This document shows, one piece after another, positions 47,854 to 57,422 of a stretch of DNA of 64,000 bases. Location: contig CAJWEV010000001.1 in assembly GCA_913031575.1 (NCBI GenBank), forward strand, positions 60,959 to 124,958, written 5' to 3'. The position numbers and the translations under genes are program-made. Each line of letters begins with the position of its first letter. The first letter of the stretch is position 1. The stretch comes from an uncultured Halieaceae bacterium. GTDB taxonomy: Bacteria > Pseudomonadota > Gammaproteobacteria > Pseudomonadales > Halieaceae. The notes under the pieces are model-generated. The model was not told the origin of the DNA. It did no database searches and was given only the letters and a program-made list of their open reading frames with translations.

Positions 47854-49899
47854 ATGAAAGGCATCTATTCATCGACTGCTCTTTTATTGGCTTTATCCAT
47901 TAGCGCTTTTAGTCAGGCAAAAGAGCCCTTCTCTCCAATGGATTTGTTCAAGATTGCCTATGCGGCGAATCCGGTTGTCTCCCCCAATGGCCACGTCATT
48001 GCATTTGATCGCGTCTACATGGATGTCATGACCGATAGCCGTCGAAGTGATCTGTGGGTAATTGACAAGGATGGCAACAATTTGCGTCAAATATCGCAAG
48101 ATTTCGATGTTGTCGGTCCTCCCGTCTTCACACCAGCAGGGGACGCCCTAGCTTTTGTTGCTGTCAAAGATGAGCAGTTCAATATCTTTAGTCAAAATCT
48201 AGCCACTGGCGATAGAGCTAAACTGGGTGAGGATTTGGCAGGTCCCGCTAATCTATCCTTCTCGCCAGATGGGAAATGGTTGGCCTTTACCATGCCGGTC
48301 GCCTACGAGCCAGACACTATGGGTGATATCCCCATGGCTCCGGAAGGAGCCAAATGGGCGTCACCCCTAGTGGTAGAAACGCGTCATATGTATACCTTAG
48401 ATGGGGCTGGTTACTTGCCATTTAGTAGTCATCAGGTTTTTCTGATTTCTACTCAAGGGGGTGTGGCCCAACAACTGACCGAGGGTCGAAAAGACTATGC
48501 CAGTACGCTGACATGGCTGCCTGATTCATCCGCGCTGTTATTCAGCGCTAATATAAAGAGTGACGTCAACAAGCCGCTCGATACGGATATTATTCGGCTG
48601 GATATCGAGACGCGTGAGCTCACCCCTCTAACCAAACAACTGGGTCCGGATTGGACACCGCAGATATCTCCTGACGGCAAACGCATGGCCTGGATAGGAA
48701 ATAAATACAGACGAATCGAGATCCAGAGTCAGCAACTTTATACGTCCGGATTGGATGGCTCCGACACAAGGGAATGGGAAATTGATGGCGACTTCAGTAT
48801 CTCTGACTTCGCCTGGCATCCGGATGGTGAGCATGTATACGTTCAGTATGAGGATCGTGGAAGGCTCATATTGGCGCTGCTTTCCCAGGACGGCTCTGTA
48901 ACCAGATTGAGCGACGAGCTCTCTGGTTGGGAAATGGATCAGCCATATGTGGCTGGTAAGTTTTCAGCTAATGGGGGAGTGGCTGCATTTACCGAGGGCA
49001 ATGCGACCACGCCGAGTGAACTGGCAGTGGTTGATGGTGTAGGGCGCGTGAGGACACTTACCGATCTAAACCATGCGCTGCATGAGGCTGTTCACTTTGC
49101 AACGGCTGAGGAACACACGGCCACGTCGAGCGTCGATAAGCGCGAAATACAGTATTGGGTAATGTATCCCCCCAATTTTGATCCAGCCGATTCCTACCCG
49201 CTGGTACTGCAGATACACGGAGGCCCCCAGGCGGCTTATGGCCCTCACTTTGCGGCCAACAACCAGTTGTACGCGGCGGCCGGTTATGTGGTGGTTTATA
49301 GTAATCCAAGGGGGTCGACCGGCTATGGTGACGAGTTTGTCCAGACGATCAGTCACAATTTTCCAAGTCAGGATTACGATGACCTGATGGATGTGGTTGA
49401 CGCCACAATCGCCGCAGGTTTTATCGACGAGGAGCGACTCTATGTTACTGGTGGCAGTGGTGGTGGCACTCTAACCGCGTGGATCGTGGGTAAAACGGGG
49501 CGTTTTCGAGCGGCGGTGGCGGTTAATCCAGTCATCAATTGGACCAGCTCTGCGCTGACCATGGACCTGAATAAATTATTGGTCAACCACTTTTTCGCTG
49601 ATCTACCGTGGAACGATCCCATGGGAAGCTGGTCTCGCTCACCACTCTCCCTAGTCGGCAAAGTCACGACACCCACCATGCTGATGACCGGAGAGCAGGA
49701 CATGCGTACGCCGATTACGGAGGCGGAGCAGTTTTTCAATGCACTGCAGATAGAGGGTGTGGATACCGCTTTGGTAAGGGTGCCAGGAGCCAGCCACTGG
49801 ATCGAGTCACGGCCAAGCCAGTTGATTGCCAAGGTCAACGCGATTCTGGCCTGGTTTGAGCGCTATGGTGAAGCAGCTGTTGCTTCAGAGGACAAATAA
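47854..49899 (+). CDS. secreted S9-family peptidase (paralogue of the 11.3 kb gene)
   Basis: 681 residues. The signal peptide ends in ISAFSQAK. A WD40-like propeller (about 30-430) includes NLSFSPDGKWLAFTM and TPQISPDGKRMAWIG. The catalytic domain has Ser535 in GGSGGGTL, Asp in TGEQDMRTP and His in PGASHWIESRPSQL. Layout and motifs parallel the 694-residue protein at 11.3-13.4 kb. It cleaves short peptides or acyl-peptides in the periplasm. It begins a plus-strand series with an aldehyde dehydrogenase and a CocE-like hydrolase; whether these share one substrate is unclear. Confidence 0.92.
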   Translation: MKGIYSSTALLLALSISAFSQAKEPFSPMDLFKIAYAANPVVSPNGHVIAFDRVYMDVMTDSRRSDLWVIDKDGNNLRQISQDFDVVGPPVFTPAGDALAFVAVKDEQFNIFSQNLATGDRAKLGEDLAGPANLSFSPDGKWLAFTMPVAYEPDTMGDIPMAPEGAKWASPLVVETRHMYTLDGAGYLPFSSHQVFLISTQGGVAQQLTEGRKDYASTLTWLPDSSALLFSANIKSDVNKPLDTDIIRLDIETRELTPLTKQLGPDWTPQISPDGKRMAWIGNKYRRIEIQSQQLYTSGLDGSDTREWEIDGDFSISDFAWHPDGEHVYVQYEDRGRLILALLSQDGSVTRLSDELSGWEMDQPYVAGKFSANGGVAAFTEGNATTPSELAVVDGVGRVRTLTDLNHALHEAVHFATAEEHTATSSVDKREIQYWVMYPPNFDPADSYPLVLQIHGGPQAAYGPHFAANNQLYAAAGYVVVYSNPRGSTGYGDEFVQTISHNFPSQDYDDLMDVVDATIAAGFIDEERLYVTGGSGGGTLTAWIVGKTGRFRAAVAVNPVINWTSSALTMDLNKLLVNHFFADLPWNDPMGSWSRSPLSLVGKVTTPTMLMTGEQDMRTPITEAEQFFNALQIEGVDTALVRVPGASHWIESRPSQLIAKVNAILAWFERYGEAAVASEDK

Positions 49900-50002
49900 G
49901 GCAGCTCGTCGACTCCCTGTGCAGTTTTCGGCGTTTTTACCTCGGGATACTCAGACTACTGACATTTGAGCTGAAATTTACAAGATATTGGAATCACTAC
50001 CT

Positions 50003-51442
50003 ATGGCAACAAAACGTGGTGGGTACATCTTAAACTCATTCTATATCAATGGTAGGTGGAAAAAAGCCAGTAGCTCTGCGGATAAGATGAGTATCATCAA
50101 CCCAGCCTCCATCAATGGCATTGGGAGCGTGGCACTGGGCAGCATTGCGGACGTTGATGACGCAGTGCGGGCCGCCCGAGTTGCATTTCAGGAATTCCAA
50201 GGCAGCACGAAAAATGAGCGTCTAGGGTATCTTGAGAACATTCTTACCGTTTACAAGTCACGGTATGAAGAGTTTGTGGAAGCGATATGCTTGGAAATGG
50301 GGTCGCCTGTGACGCTTTCTCGCGAGGCGCAGGCCTACACGGCTATTGAGCACCTTGAATCTACCATTGCGGCGCTCGAGAAGTTCGAACTGCGAGAAGA
50401 ATACGATGGCTATCACCTTAAGTACGAACCTGTTGGCGTTTGTGGACTGATTACGCCCTGGAACTGGCCGATCAGCCAGCTGGTTGCGAAGATTGCGCCT
50501 GCTATTGCCGCGGGTTGTACCATGGTGGTTAAGCCCTCGGAATTCTCGCCACTGTCTGCACAGCTGTTTGCCGAGGTAGTGGATGAAGCTAATCTCCCTG
50601 CAGGCTTATTCAATCTGGTTTATGGTGACGGGAAAGAGGTGGGTCCCGCAATCAGTCATCATCCTCAGATCGACATGCTTTCCTTTACGGGGTCTACCCG
50701 CGCTGGGAAAGCTGTGGCACAGGCCGCGGCTATTGGCGTCAAGAGAGTCTGTCTGGAGTTGGGTGGAAAATCACCAATGATTCTGACTGAGGGCATTGAT
50801 CTTGAGTCTGTCGTGCCAGAATGTGTATGGCTGTGTATGGAAAATACAGGACAATCCTGCAATGCGGGCACCCGTCTATTGGTTCCCGAAAGCCTGCATG
50901 ACGAAGTGGTGGAGATCGCAAAAAAAGTGGCCGAGTCCTATGTTATTGGAGATCCCTTTGATGAAGCCACACAGCTTGGGCCGCTAGCCAATCGCGCCCA
51001 ATTTGAAAAAGTCCGCTCCATTCTGGAAAACGCTGAAACCGAAGGCATCAAACCTGTGACAGGTGGCTCGGGCCCGGTGCCAGGCTGTAATTCCGGTTAT
51101 TTTGTTAAACCAACTATTTTTTCGGGTCTGACTAAAAATGCGACGATCGCAAATGAAGAGATCTTTGGTCCTCTCCTGGCGGTCATGCCCTACACTGAGC
51201 TTGACGAGGCGGTTGAGATCGCCAATCAAACACAATATGGACTTTCCGCATACATCTATACACAGGATGACAGTATTGCTGAGAATCTCTCCCAGCGATT
51301 GCGGTGTGGCATGGTTCACATTAACGGAGCACCCCTGGTGGCTGAGGCTCCCTTTGGGGGTTACAAGCAATCGGGCAACGGCCGCGAGTGGGGCTTATTT
51401 GGACTACAGGAGTTTATTGAAGTAAAGGCCATCATGTCGTGA
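50003..51442 (+). CDS. NAD(P)-dependent aldehyde dehydrogenase
   Basis: 479 residues from ATG 50003. The fold is standard: GLITPWNWPISQLVAKIAPA, MVVKPSEFSPLSA, the catalytic Glu in CLELGGKSPM and the nucleophile Cys286 in NTGQSCNAGTR. It oxidises an aldehyde to an acid, in the betaine-aldehyde or generic ALDH group. It lies about 100 bases after the S9 gene and 20 bases before the CocE gene. It could finish oxidation of aldehydes made by the GMC or copper amine oxidase enzymes. Substrate unresolved. Confidence 0.92.
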   Translation: MATKRGGYILNSFYINGRWKKASSSADKMSIINPASINGIGSVALGSIADVDDAVRAARVAFQEFQGSTKNERLGYLENILTVYKSRYEEFVEAICLEMGSPVTLSREAQAYTAIEHLESTIAALEKFELREEYDGYHLKYEPVGVCGLITPWNWPISQLVAKIAPAIAAGCTMVVKPSEFSPLSAQLFAEVVDEANLPAGLFNLVYGDGKEVGPAISHHPQIDMLSFTGSTRAGKAVAQAAAIGVKRVCLELGGKSPMILTEGIDLESVVPECVWLCMENTGQSCNAGTRLLVPESLHDEVVEIAKKVAESYVIGDPFDEATQLGPLANRAQFEKVRSILENAETEGIKPVTGGSGPVPGCNSGYFVKPTIFSGLTKNATIANEEIFGPLLAVMPYTELDEAVEIANQTQYGLSAYIYTQDDSIAENLSQRLRCGMVHINGAPLVAEAPFGGYKQSGNGREWGLFGLQEFIEVKAIMS

Positions 51443-51462
51443 TCACCTCGGGAGAAATTCCA

Positions 51463-53355
51463 ATGCTATTAACAAGATTGCCTGCATCCAGTATCGGAGC
51501 GATGTTATTGGTGTGTTTCCAGGTGCTTTCAGTCAACGCGGAAGATATTACGGGTCGATATGATGTTGGGGTGCATTACGATAAAGCCGAGGTGATGATC
51601 CCTATGCGGGATGGCGTCAAGCTGTTTACAGCCATTTATACGCCGAAACAACGTTCCGAGCCTTACCCGATCTTGATCTACCGCACGCCATATTCAATTG
51701 GCAACTACGGCAGTGAAACATACCCCACGGCTGAGGCTATGGCCCCGTCGGCAGAGATGGTTGAGGACGGGTACATCTTTGTTTATCAAGATTTGCGCGG
51801 CACCTATAAGTCGGAGGGTAATTTTGAGATTACGCGGGTAAACCGTGAGCCACAGGATGGTCCCTTAGCGACCGATGAGAGCACCGATGCTTACGACACG
51901 ATTGACTGGTTGATTGATAACATCGATGGTCATAGCGGGCGTGTGGGTCAATGGGGTATCTCTTATTCAGGATGGACCACGGTTCAGGGGATGATTGATG
52001 CTCACCCCGCATTGAAGGCCTCGTCACCTCAGGCGTCGCCATCAGACATGTTTATTGGTGATGACTGGCATCACAATGGCGCTTTTAGGCTGACTTATGC
52101 ATTCGCGTGGTTAAATTTTGCGGCTCAAGACCGTGAGGCGCCTACCGAAGAGGCGCCTGAACAGTTCAGTTATGGGACGCCTTGGGGTTACGAATTCTTT
52201 CTAAACGCGGGTCCAACCTCCGAGATGAATAAGCGGTTTTTCAAAGGTCGTGTTCCCGCTTGGGAGGACTTTATAGAGCACCCAAATTACGACCTCTTTT
52301 GGCAGCGCAGGAACATGCTGCAGTACATGGACAACATCGACCATCCTGTTTTGAACGTGGCAGGTTGGTTCGATGCCGAAGACTTCTATGGGCCACTGTC
52401 GATCTACCAGGAAATCGAAAAACGCAATCCTAACAATCAGAGTACGTTTGTCTCTGGTCCTTGGCGACATGGGGGCTGGAAGAGAGACGACGGCTCATCG
52501 TTGGGGGGCTTTAAATTTGGAAGTAAGACCGCGGAGTACTTTAAAGAAAATGTGGTGACCCCTTTTTTCGCCTACCATTTAAAGGGGGAGGGCGACTGGG
52601 ATGCTGATGAAGCTATCGTCTTCCAAACAGGCGCTAATCGTTGGCGGCATTTTGATGAGTGGCCGCCCAAAGAGGTTAAATATAAATCGCTATTTTTGGC
52701 CTCGAACGGTGCTCTCACATTTGAAAAGCCATTAGCGATATCTTTATATGATGAGTACGTGAGCGATCCCAAAAAACCCATCCCGTTCACGAAAGATATT
52801 ACGGTAGGCTGGCCAGGACACACCTGGATGATTGAAGATCAGCGGTTCGTGTCGACACGGCCGGATGTGCTGGTATACCGGTCAGAGATTCTAGAGAGCG
52901 ATCTCACCATCGCGGGACCGATCTTGGCCAACTTGTTTATCTCAAGTACGGGGTCCGACGCTGACTTTTTTGTGAAGCTAATTGACGAGTTTCCAGGGGA
53001 TATTCCTGAGTCTAGTGTTGAAACAGCTTCTATGGCGGGCCAACAAATGCTGGTGGGTGTCGAAGTTATGCGCGCTAAATACCGAGACAATTTTGAGTTT
53101 CCGCAGCCGCTTAAGCCTGGAGTTGTGACGCCTATCTCTTTTAACATTTGGGATAAATTTCACACCTTCAAGAAAGGGCATCGCATCATGGTTCAGATTC
53201 ACAGTTCGTGGTTTCCAGCCTATGACCGTAATCCTCAGCAATTTACGGATATTTATCGTGCGACGTCTGATGACTACAGAACCGCGACTCAGCGGATTCA
53301 TCGCTCAAAAGATGCCGCTTCGAATCTGGTACTCCCGGTCTTGATCGGCAATTAA
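51463..53355 (+). CDS. CocE/NonD-family secreted hydrolase
   Basis: 630 residues from ATG 51463 with GGAG nine bases upstream. The N-terminal signal peptide ends near SVNA. The S15/CocE alpha/beta fold carries VMIPMRDGVKLFTAIYTPK, nucleophile Ser in GQWGISYSGW, and a later acid and His (NVAGWFDAEDFYGP, GPWRHGG). A C-terminal beta-jelly-roll (from about residue 430) completes the family layout. It hydrolyses esters, amides or X-Pro peptides outside the cytoplasm. It follows the aldehyde dehydrogenase directly. Confidence 0.9.
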   Translation: MLLTRLPASSIGAMLLVCFQVLSVNAEDITGRYDVGVHYDKAEVMIPMRDGVKLFTAIYTPKQRSEPYPILIYRTPYSIGNYGSETYPTAEAMAPSAEMVEDGYIFVYQDLRGTYKSEGNFEITRVNREPQDGPLATDESTDAYDTIDWLIDNIDGHSGRVGQWGISYSGWTTVQGMIDAHPALKASSPQASPSDMFIGDDWHHNGAFRLTYAFAWLNFAAQDREAPTEEAPEQFSYGTPWGYEFFLNAGPTSEMNKRFFKGRVPAWEDFIEHPNYDLFWQRRNMLQYMDNIDHPVLNVAGWFDAEDFYGPLSIYQEIEKRNPNNQSTFVSGPWRHGGWKRDDGSSLGGFKFGSKTAEYFKENVVTPFFAYHLKGEGDWDADEAIVFQTGANRWRHFDEWPPKEVKYKSLFLASNGALTFEKPLAISLYDEYVSDPKKPIPFTKDITVGWPGHTWMIEDQRFVSTRPDVLVYRSEILESDLTIAGPILANLFISSTGSDADFFVKLIDEFPGDIPESSVETASMAGQQMLVGVEVMRAKYRDNFEFPQPLKPGVVTPISFNIWDKFHTFKKGHRIMVQIHSSWFPAYDRNPQQFTDIYRATSDDYRTATQRIHRSKDAASNLVLPVLIGN

Positions 53356-53364
53356 TTTGGCTGA

Positions 53365-53727
53365 GTGCGGTCTGACAGAATATGGTTAAGTGTCGTTGCC
53401 GCGCAGAACGGCTACAGATGGGGCTTGAAACCTACTGAGCGGAAGCTTACGAAGTTTGCCCGTGGCGCACTGTATGTGGCGATGGTAGCGTTCCCTACCA
53501 CTGGATTCCTGATGACAAATTTTCATGGCCACCCCACATTTTTCCACGTGTGGGAGTTCGGGCTTTTCCAGGGGTCAAGAGATTCGATATTCATTACTTT
53601 GGGGTCGTTTCATATGTACCTATTGCCCCTATTGGACTACCTCATCCCAGTAGCACATATCGCTGGTTCGCCGAAACATCGATTCATCGATGGCCACAAG
53701 CAAGCATTTCGTCGCATTTCGGGCTAA
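53365..53727 (+). pseudogene. N-truncated cytochrome b561 remnant
   Basis: The frame encodes ERKLTKFARGALYVAMVAFPTTGFLM and FHMYLLPLLDYLIPVAHIAGS with a C-terminal KHRFIDGHKQAFRRISG, which match the latter half of the YodB/YceI-partner type cytochrome b561. The first helix pair with its heme-ligand histidines (about 60-70 residues) is missing, and the GTG start has no ribosome site. Usual length is near 180 residues. It is probably non-functional. It lies ten bases after the CocE gene and may mark a deletion junction. Confidence 0.65.
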
Positions 53728-53782
53728 TGCTGATTTTGGTCTGTCTCCGCATGACAGACGCGCAGTGAGCGTGTTAGTAATG

Positions 53783-53810
53783 GATGCATGAATACCTTCA
53801 TTCATGCATC
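53783..53810 (+). promoter_or_regulatory. 11-bp hairpin enclosing the DUF805 start codon
   Basis: GATGCATGAAT (53783-53793) and ATTCATGCATC (53800-53810) form an 11-bp perfect stem with a 6-base loop. The DUF805 ATG (53788-53790) lies within the left arm, so in RNA the start would be hidden. No T-tract follows, which argues against a terminator. Confidence 0.55.
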
Positions 53811-54192
53811 GATAGCGGGCTTCAAACATTGCTTTGATTTCAACGGCCGGTCATCGCGATCTGAGTTTTGGTGCTTCATGCTGCTGTTTGTCTTGCTATA
53901 CATGGTAGTAGCCGTTGTTGATCAATTTTTTGTCGTTGCAACAGTGGATATCAGGGAGCTGCCGTTGGGGCACTTCATACCTATGGGGATGGTTGACCCC
54001 CATATTGGGATGCTCGTACTTCTCTATCGACCCATCATGGCCATACCCACCAGTGCAGTCACAATAAGACGGTTGCATGACGTGGGGAAATCGGGATGGT
54101 GGTGTCTTCTTTGGGTGTTACCTGTACCGGTTGTCGGTTGGCTGTACCTTATGCCCCTGCTGTGGAAGCCTTCTAATGACTTCGCTGGTTAG
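53788..54192 (+). CDS. DUF805 membrane protein
   Basis: 134 residues. The family block CFDFNGRSSRSEFW and the later RRLHDVGKSGWW are diagnostic, with four membrane helices around them and a C-terminal PLLWKPSNDFAG. Function is unknown; E. coli YhaH/YhaI belong here. The chosen start ATG 53788 aligns with relatives, but it has no ribosome site and is inside an 11-bp hairpin. It overlaps nothing and probably starts a small unit with the glutathione-transferase gene 27 bases on. Confidence 0.85.
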   Translation: MNTFIHASIAGFKHCFDFNGRSSRSEFWCFMLLFVLLYMVVAVVDQFFVVATVDIRELPLGHFIPMGMVDPHIGMLVLLYRPIMAIPTSAVTIRRLHDVGKSGWWCLLWVLPVPVVGWLYLMPLLWKPSNDFAG

Positions 54193-54219
54193 TAGGCTGC
54201 CAAGTAAAGGAGGGTTTCA

Positions 54220-55170
54220 GTGCGCTTGAAACCTGTCTATGCGACTGATCCGAATCTGGTTGATGCGCCTCTAACCCAAGTCCCAATTCAATGGGCCCCG
54301 AAACAAGGTATTCATCTCTATCACTTCCCGCTTTCCCTGGACTCGCAAAAGGTCCGACAGGGTCTTGAGGAGTTGGGGGTTCAATGGCAGTCGCATCCCA
54401 TCTTGCTATCCGCCCACCAGCAGTTTTCACCCAGCTATGTGCGGATTAATTCTCGATGCGTGGTACCGACCTTGGTCATCGATGGCAAGGTCACCACTGA
54501 TACCATCAATATTCTCGACCTTCTTGCCAACCGCTTCGGCACTGCTAGCAACTGCTTTGACACCTCGGAAGAGGAAAAGGAGTCCGTCAAATACTGGATT
54601 AATAAGGCTGCGGGCTTGTTTATTGAGGCAATGACGTACGGCCATATCGAGGGGGTTAAGAAACCCTTTCCACTGAGGAATGGCTCTGAGAATGGGCGCT
54701 CGCATCAAGACAAAGTAGACCTGTTATCGGGATTGATCGACAGGTATAAGAAGGACCCTACATTAAGGACGGCCTATGAAAAAAAGCGCGCTGTGATAGA
54801 GGCTACAAAGGAGGCAATGGTTGCGCAGGGTCAGATGTCTGCCATTGTCGATGCCACTAGAGTTGAACTCGAAGACCTAGCGCACCAATTAGCGTCAGGG
54901 CAGTTTGCCGACGGTGGATGGCTTGCGAGCGATGCCTTTAGTCTTGCCGACGTTCAATGGGGCGCGGTCTTGTATCGCTTGCAGTGGGTGGGGCTTCAAC
55001 CGCTGTTGTGGGAGGACGACTCCATCACCTCGGCTTACGCCGAAAAGCTCTTTGCTAAAGCGTCATTTCAAACGGGGGTTGTTCAGTGGTCGAAAGTGGG
55101 CAGTAAGGTCGTCCTACCGACCCTTCGCTACAAGTTGCTGCGGGCCCTGGGGCTCAAAAACGACGTCTGA
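54220..55170 (+). CDS. glutathione S-transferase-like protein
   Basis: 316 residues from GTG 54220 with a strong AAGGAGGG site. An N-terminal thioredoxin fold has IHLYHFPLSLDSQKVRQGLEEL and VPTLVIDGKVTTDT, and a long helical C-terminal domain has FSLADVQWGAVLYRL. It is about 100 residues longer than typical GSTs, mainly in the middle (residues 130-210). The glutathione site's usual SxxS/Asn pattern is weak, so the ligand is uncertain. It possibly serves detoxification or a maleylacetoacetate-like isomerisation. Confidence 0.78.
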   Translation: MRLKPVYATDPNLVDAPLTQVPIQWAPKQGIHLYHFPLSLDSQKVRQGLEELGVQWQSHPILLSAHQQFSPSYVRINSRCVVPTLVIDGKVTTDTINILDLLANRFGTASNCFDTSEEEKESVKYWINKAAGLFIEAMTYGHIEGVKKPFPLRNGSENGRSHQDKVDLLSGLIDRYKKDPTLRTAYEKKRAVIEATKEAMVAQGQMSAIVDATRVELEDLAHQLASGQFADGGWLASDAFSLADVQWGAVLYRLQWVGLQPLLWEDDSITSAYAEKLFAKASFQTGVVQWSKVGSKVVLPTLRYKLLRALGLKNDV

Positions 55171-55373
55171 GTAACTCCGGCGTTTGTCGTAGCAGTTACT
55201 TCTTTCTTGTATTTTCCACTTTAGCAGGCGCTTACCAGCATTCCATTTACGGACTGAAGCAATGCGATTTCATTGCGAGTGGGTTGCCGGCATTCCTCGT
55301 AATCTTGATGTATCATGATAGCGGTGACACGTTTACGTTACATTCCTTGGGCAGGTTAATTAGGATCTCACGC

Positions 55374-57203
55374 ATGACTACGCTTAAATCTTTCGTTTCC
55401 AAGTTCAGTTTATTTTTACAAAAAGCAAGGACATTCATTTTGGACTTGGGCACCGCCCTTGTTTTGATTTTTCTGACTATTGCCATTGTCGGGGCATTAT
55501 TTTCCTCGGGGCCTGACGTTAAGGACCCGAGCGGCAGAGTGTTGTTCATCGCTCCTTCGGGAACTGTGGTTGATCAAGAGGCGTTCAACTCAGACTTTTT
55601 ATTTAACGTCGGCGGCAATGCTTCAGCCGAGCAAATCCAAACAAGAGATCTGATAAAACTTATACGGGCAGCTGCTGGAGATGACGATATTCCGGCCGTA
55701 GTAATCGACTTTTCTTCGACGGATTTTGCCGGTCCAACGACAGCGATCAATATCGCGAGAGAACTAAAAGCCCTTCGCGACTCTGGAAAACGAGTCATTG
55801 CCTTTAATGATCGTCTCTCTACAACGTCTTATCTCATGGCATCTCAAGCGTCTGAAGTCTGGGTGCATCCTGTTGGCAGCATCAGCATTAGAGGACTTGG
55901 AGGAATGAGAAACTACAATAAAAACCTGTTCGAGAATCTCAAGATCACTATCCATAATTACTCACAGGGAGACTTTAAGTCTGCAACTGAGTCAAGTTGG
56001 CGATCAAGCATGTCTGACAATGACCGGATGCAGAGACAAGCCTTGCTGTTCCCTATTTGGGATGAAATGAAGGCGCTCATGGCACAGGGCAGGGGAATTC
56101 AAGCGGATGATATTCAATCGTTTGCAGATGACTACGTCGGATTCTTTGGAGAGGCTGCCATAGGAAATATCGCCTATGCGCAGGCAAACAATATCATTGA
56201 CGGCACCAAATCATTCCCGGAATTTCGCCAATACATGATTGATGAGTTTGGTCCGGACGAAGAGTCTGAGACCGAGACATATAAGACCATTTCTTATGCT
56301 GAGTATGCGCGGCAAATCGATGAAGACCTTTCCGTTAGCGACAATGAAATAGCTGTAATTACAGCTGAAGGTGCGATCATGGAGGGGGAGATCTCGCAGG
56401 GCGTGGCTGGGGCTAATGGTGTAGTGAAACAAATCAGATCCGCCCATGAAGACGAAAACACCAAAGCCATTGTCTTCCGTGTTAACAGCCCAGGTGGATC
56501 TATTATTGCTAGCGAAATGATGAGAGATGAGTTGCTTGTTGCAAAGAGTAAGGGCATCAAAGTGATCGTTTCTATGGGTGACTACGCTGCATCCGGTGGC
56601 GTTTATATCTCGACGCCTGCTGACTTTATTTTTGCCGAACCGACAACAATTACCGGCTCTATCGGTGTGGCAATTGCTGTGCCAACTCTGGAAAACGCGA
56701 TGGATTATATCGGCGTCAATTTTGATGGTGTCGTTACCTCCAAGCATGGGGGTTGGGATCCAACCCAGCCTATAGATGCCGATCTCGATAAGATCTTCGC
56801 CCGCTGGGGTGCTGATGCCTACGATCGATTTGTAAATTTCGTAGCCGAGGCGCGATCTAAGTCATATGAAGACATCAAAGCCGTCGCGGGTGGTCGAGTC
56901 TGGCTTGCGACAGACGCTCTAGAAATAGGATTGGTGGATGAGATTGGAGGCATTGACTCAGCAATCGCCTACGCAGCCGAGTCGGCAGAATTAGAGGATT
57001 ACCAAGTTGAATATTATGGCCAAGCACTGTCACCTGAAGAGATGATTCTTAAAGAATTACTCGAGAACATCGATGTCACCGTTGGGGAGACTAGGGTGCT
57101 ATCAGCTTTGGGCGGCATTTCAAAACTTTATGAAACATTAATAGGGATTCGTGAGCCAAAGGCGTTCTTAACGTGCGAGGGCTGTTTGGTGGATCTCGAT
57201 TAA
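55374..57203 (+). CDS. sppA: signal peptide peptidase SppA, 67-kDa type
   Basis: 609 residues from ATG 55374 (the earlier ATG in frame crosses the leader region). An N-terminal membrane anchor (LGTALVLIFLTIAIVGALF) precedes two ClpP-like domains. The general-base Lys202 lies in GDFKSATE and the nucleophile Ser407 in GDYAASGG, close to E. coli K209 and S409. It cleaves remnant signal peptides in the inner membrane, facing the periplasm. It is the full tandem type, not the short half-size type. Upstream 200 bases hold its promoter, and the next gene is convergent. Confidence 0.94.
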   Translation: MTTLKSFVSKFSLFLQKARTFILDLGTALVLIFLTIAIVGALFSSGPDVKDPSGRVLFIAPSGTVVDQEAFNSDFLFNVGGNASAEQIQTRDLIKLIRAAAGDDDIPAVVIDFSSTDFAGPTTAINIARELKALRDSGKRVIAFNDRLSTTSYLMASQASEVWVHPVGSISIRGLGGMRNYNKNLFENLKITIHNYSQGDFKSATESSWRSSMSDNDRMQRQALLFPIWDEMKALMAQGRGIQADDIQSFADDYVGFFGEAAIGNIAYAQANNIIDGTKSFPEFRQYMIDEFGPDEESETETYKTISYAEYARQIDEDLSVSDNEIAVITAEGAIMEGEISQGVAGANGVVKQIRSAHEDENTKAIVFRVNSPGGSIIASEMMRDELLVAKSKGIKVIVSMGDYAASGGVYISTPADFIFAEPTTITGSIGVAIAVPTLENAMDYIGVNFDGVVTSKHGGWDPTQPIDADLDKIFARWGADAYDRFVNFVAEARSKSYEDIKAVAGGRVWLATDALEIGLVDEIGGIDSAIAYAAESAELEDYQVEYYGQALSPEEMILKELLENIDVTVGETRVLSALGGISKLYETLIGIREPKAFLTCEGCLVDLD

Positions 57204-57422
57204 GCTGTCGTCATGATATTTGAAGGTGTGACGTAACGTCGTTTACCGATCGATACTGCCGAGATGAGGTAGTCGCTGTCGGGGGCTTGGTCTGGTGGTC
57301 GGGGACCCCGCGGATCATCTCTGCAATGTCCAATACTAGGATTGTTGCGGTACTCGATATGAGATGGGCCATTGTCGTCCTTCAATTTTTGGTTGCGGAA
57401 CGTAACGGACGCGATCGGTGTC

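Noticed and set aside
57200..57422. Minus-strand frame of ~61 codons after the 2OG oxygenase gene
   Set aside because: No ribosome site, TTG start and no recognisable domain; it may be an accidental open frame.
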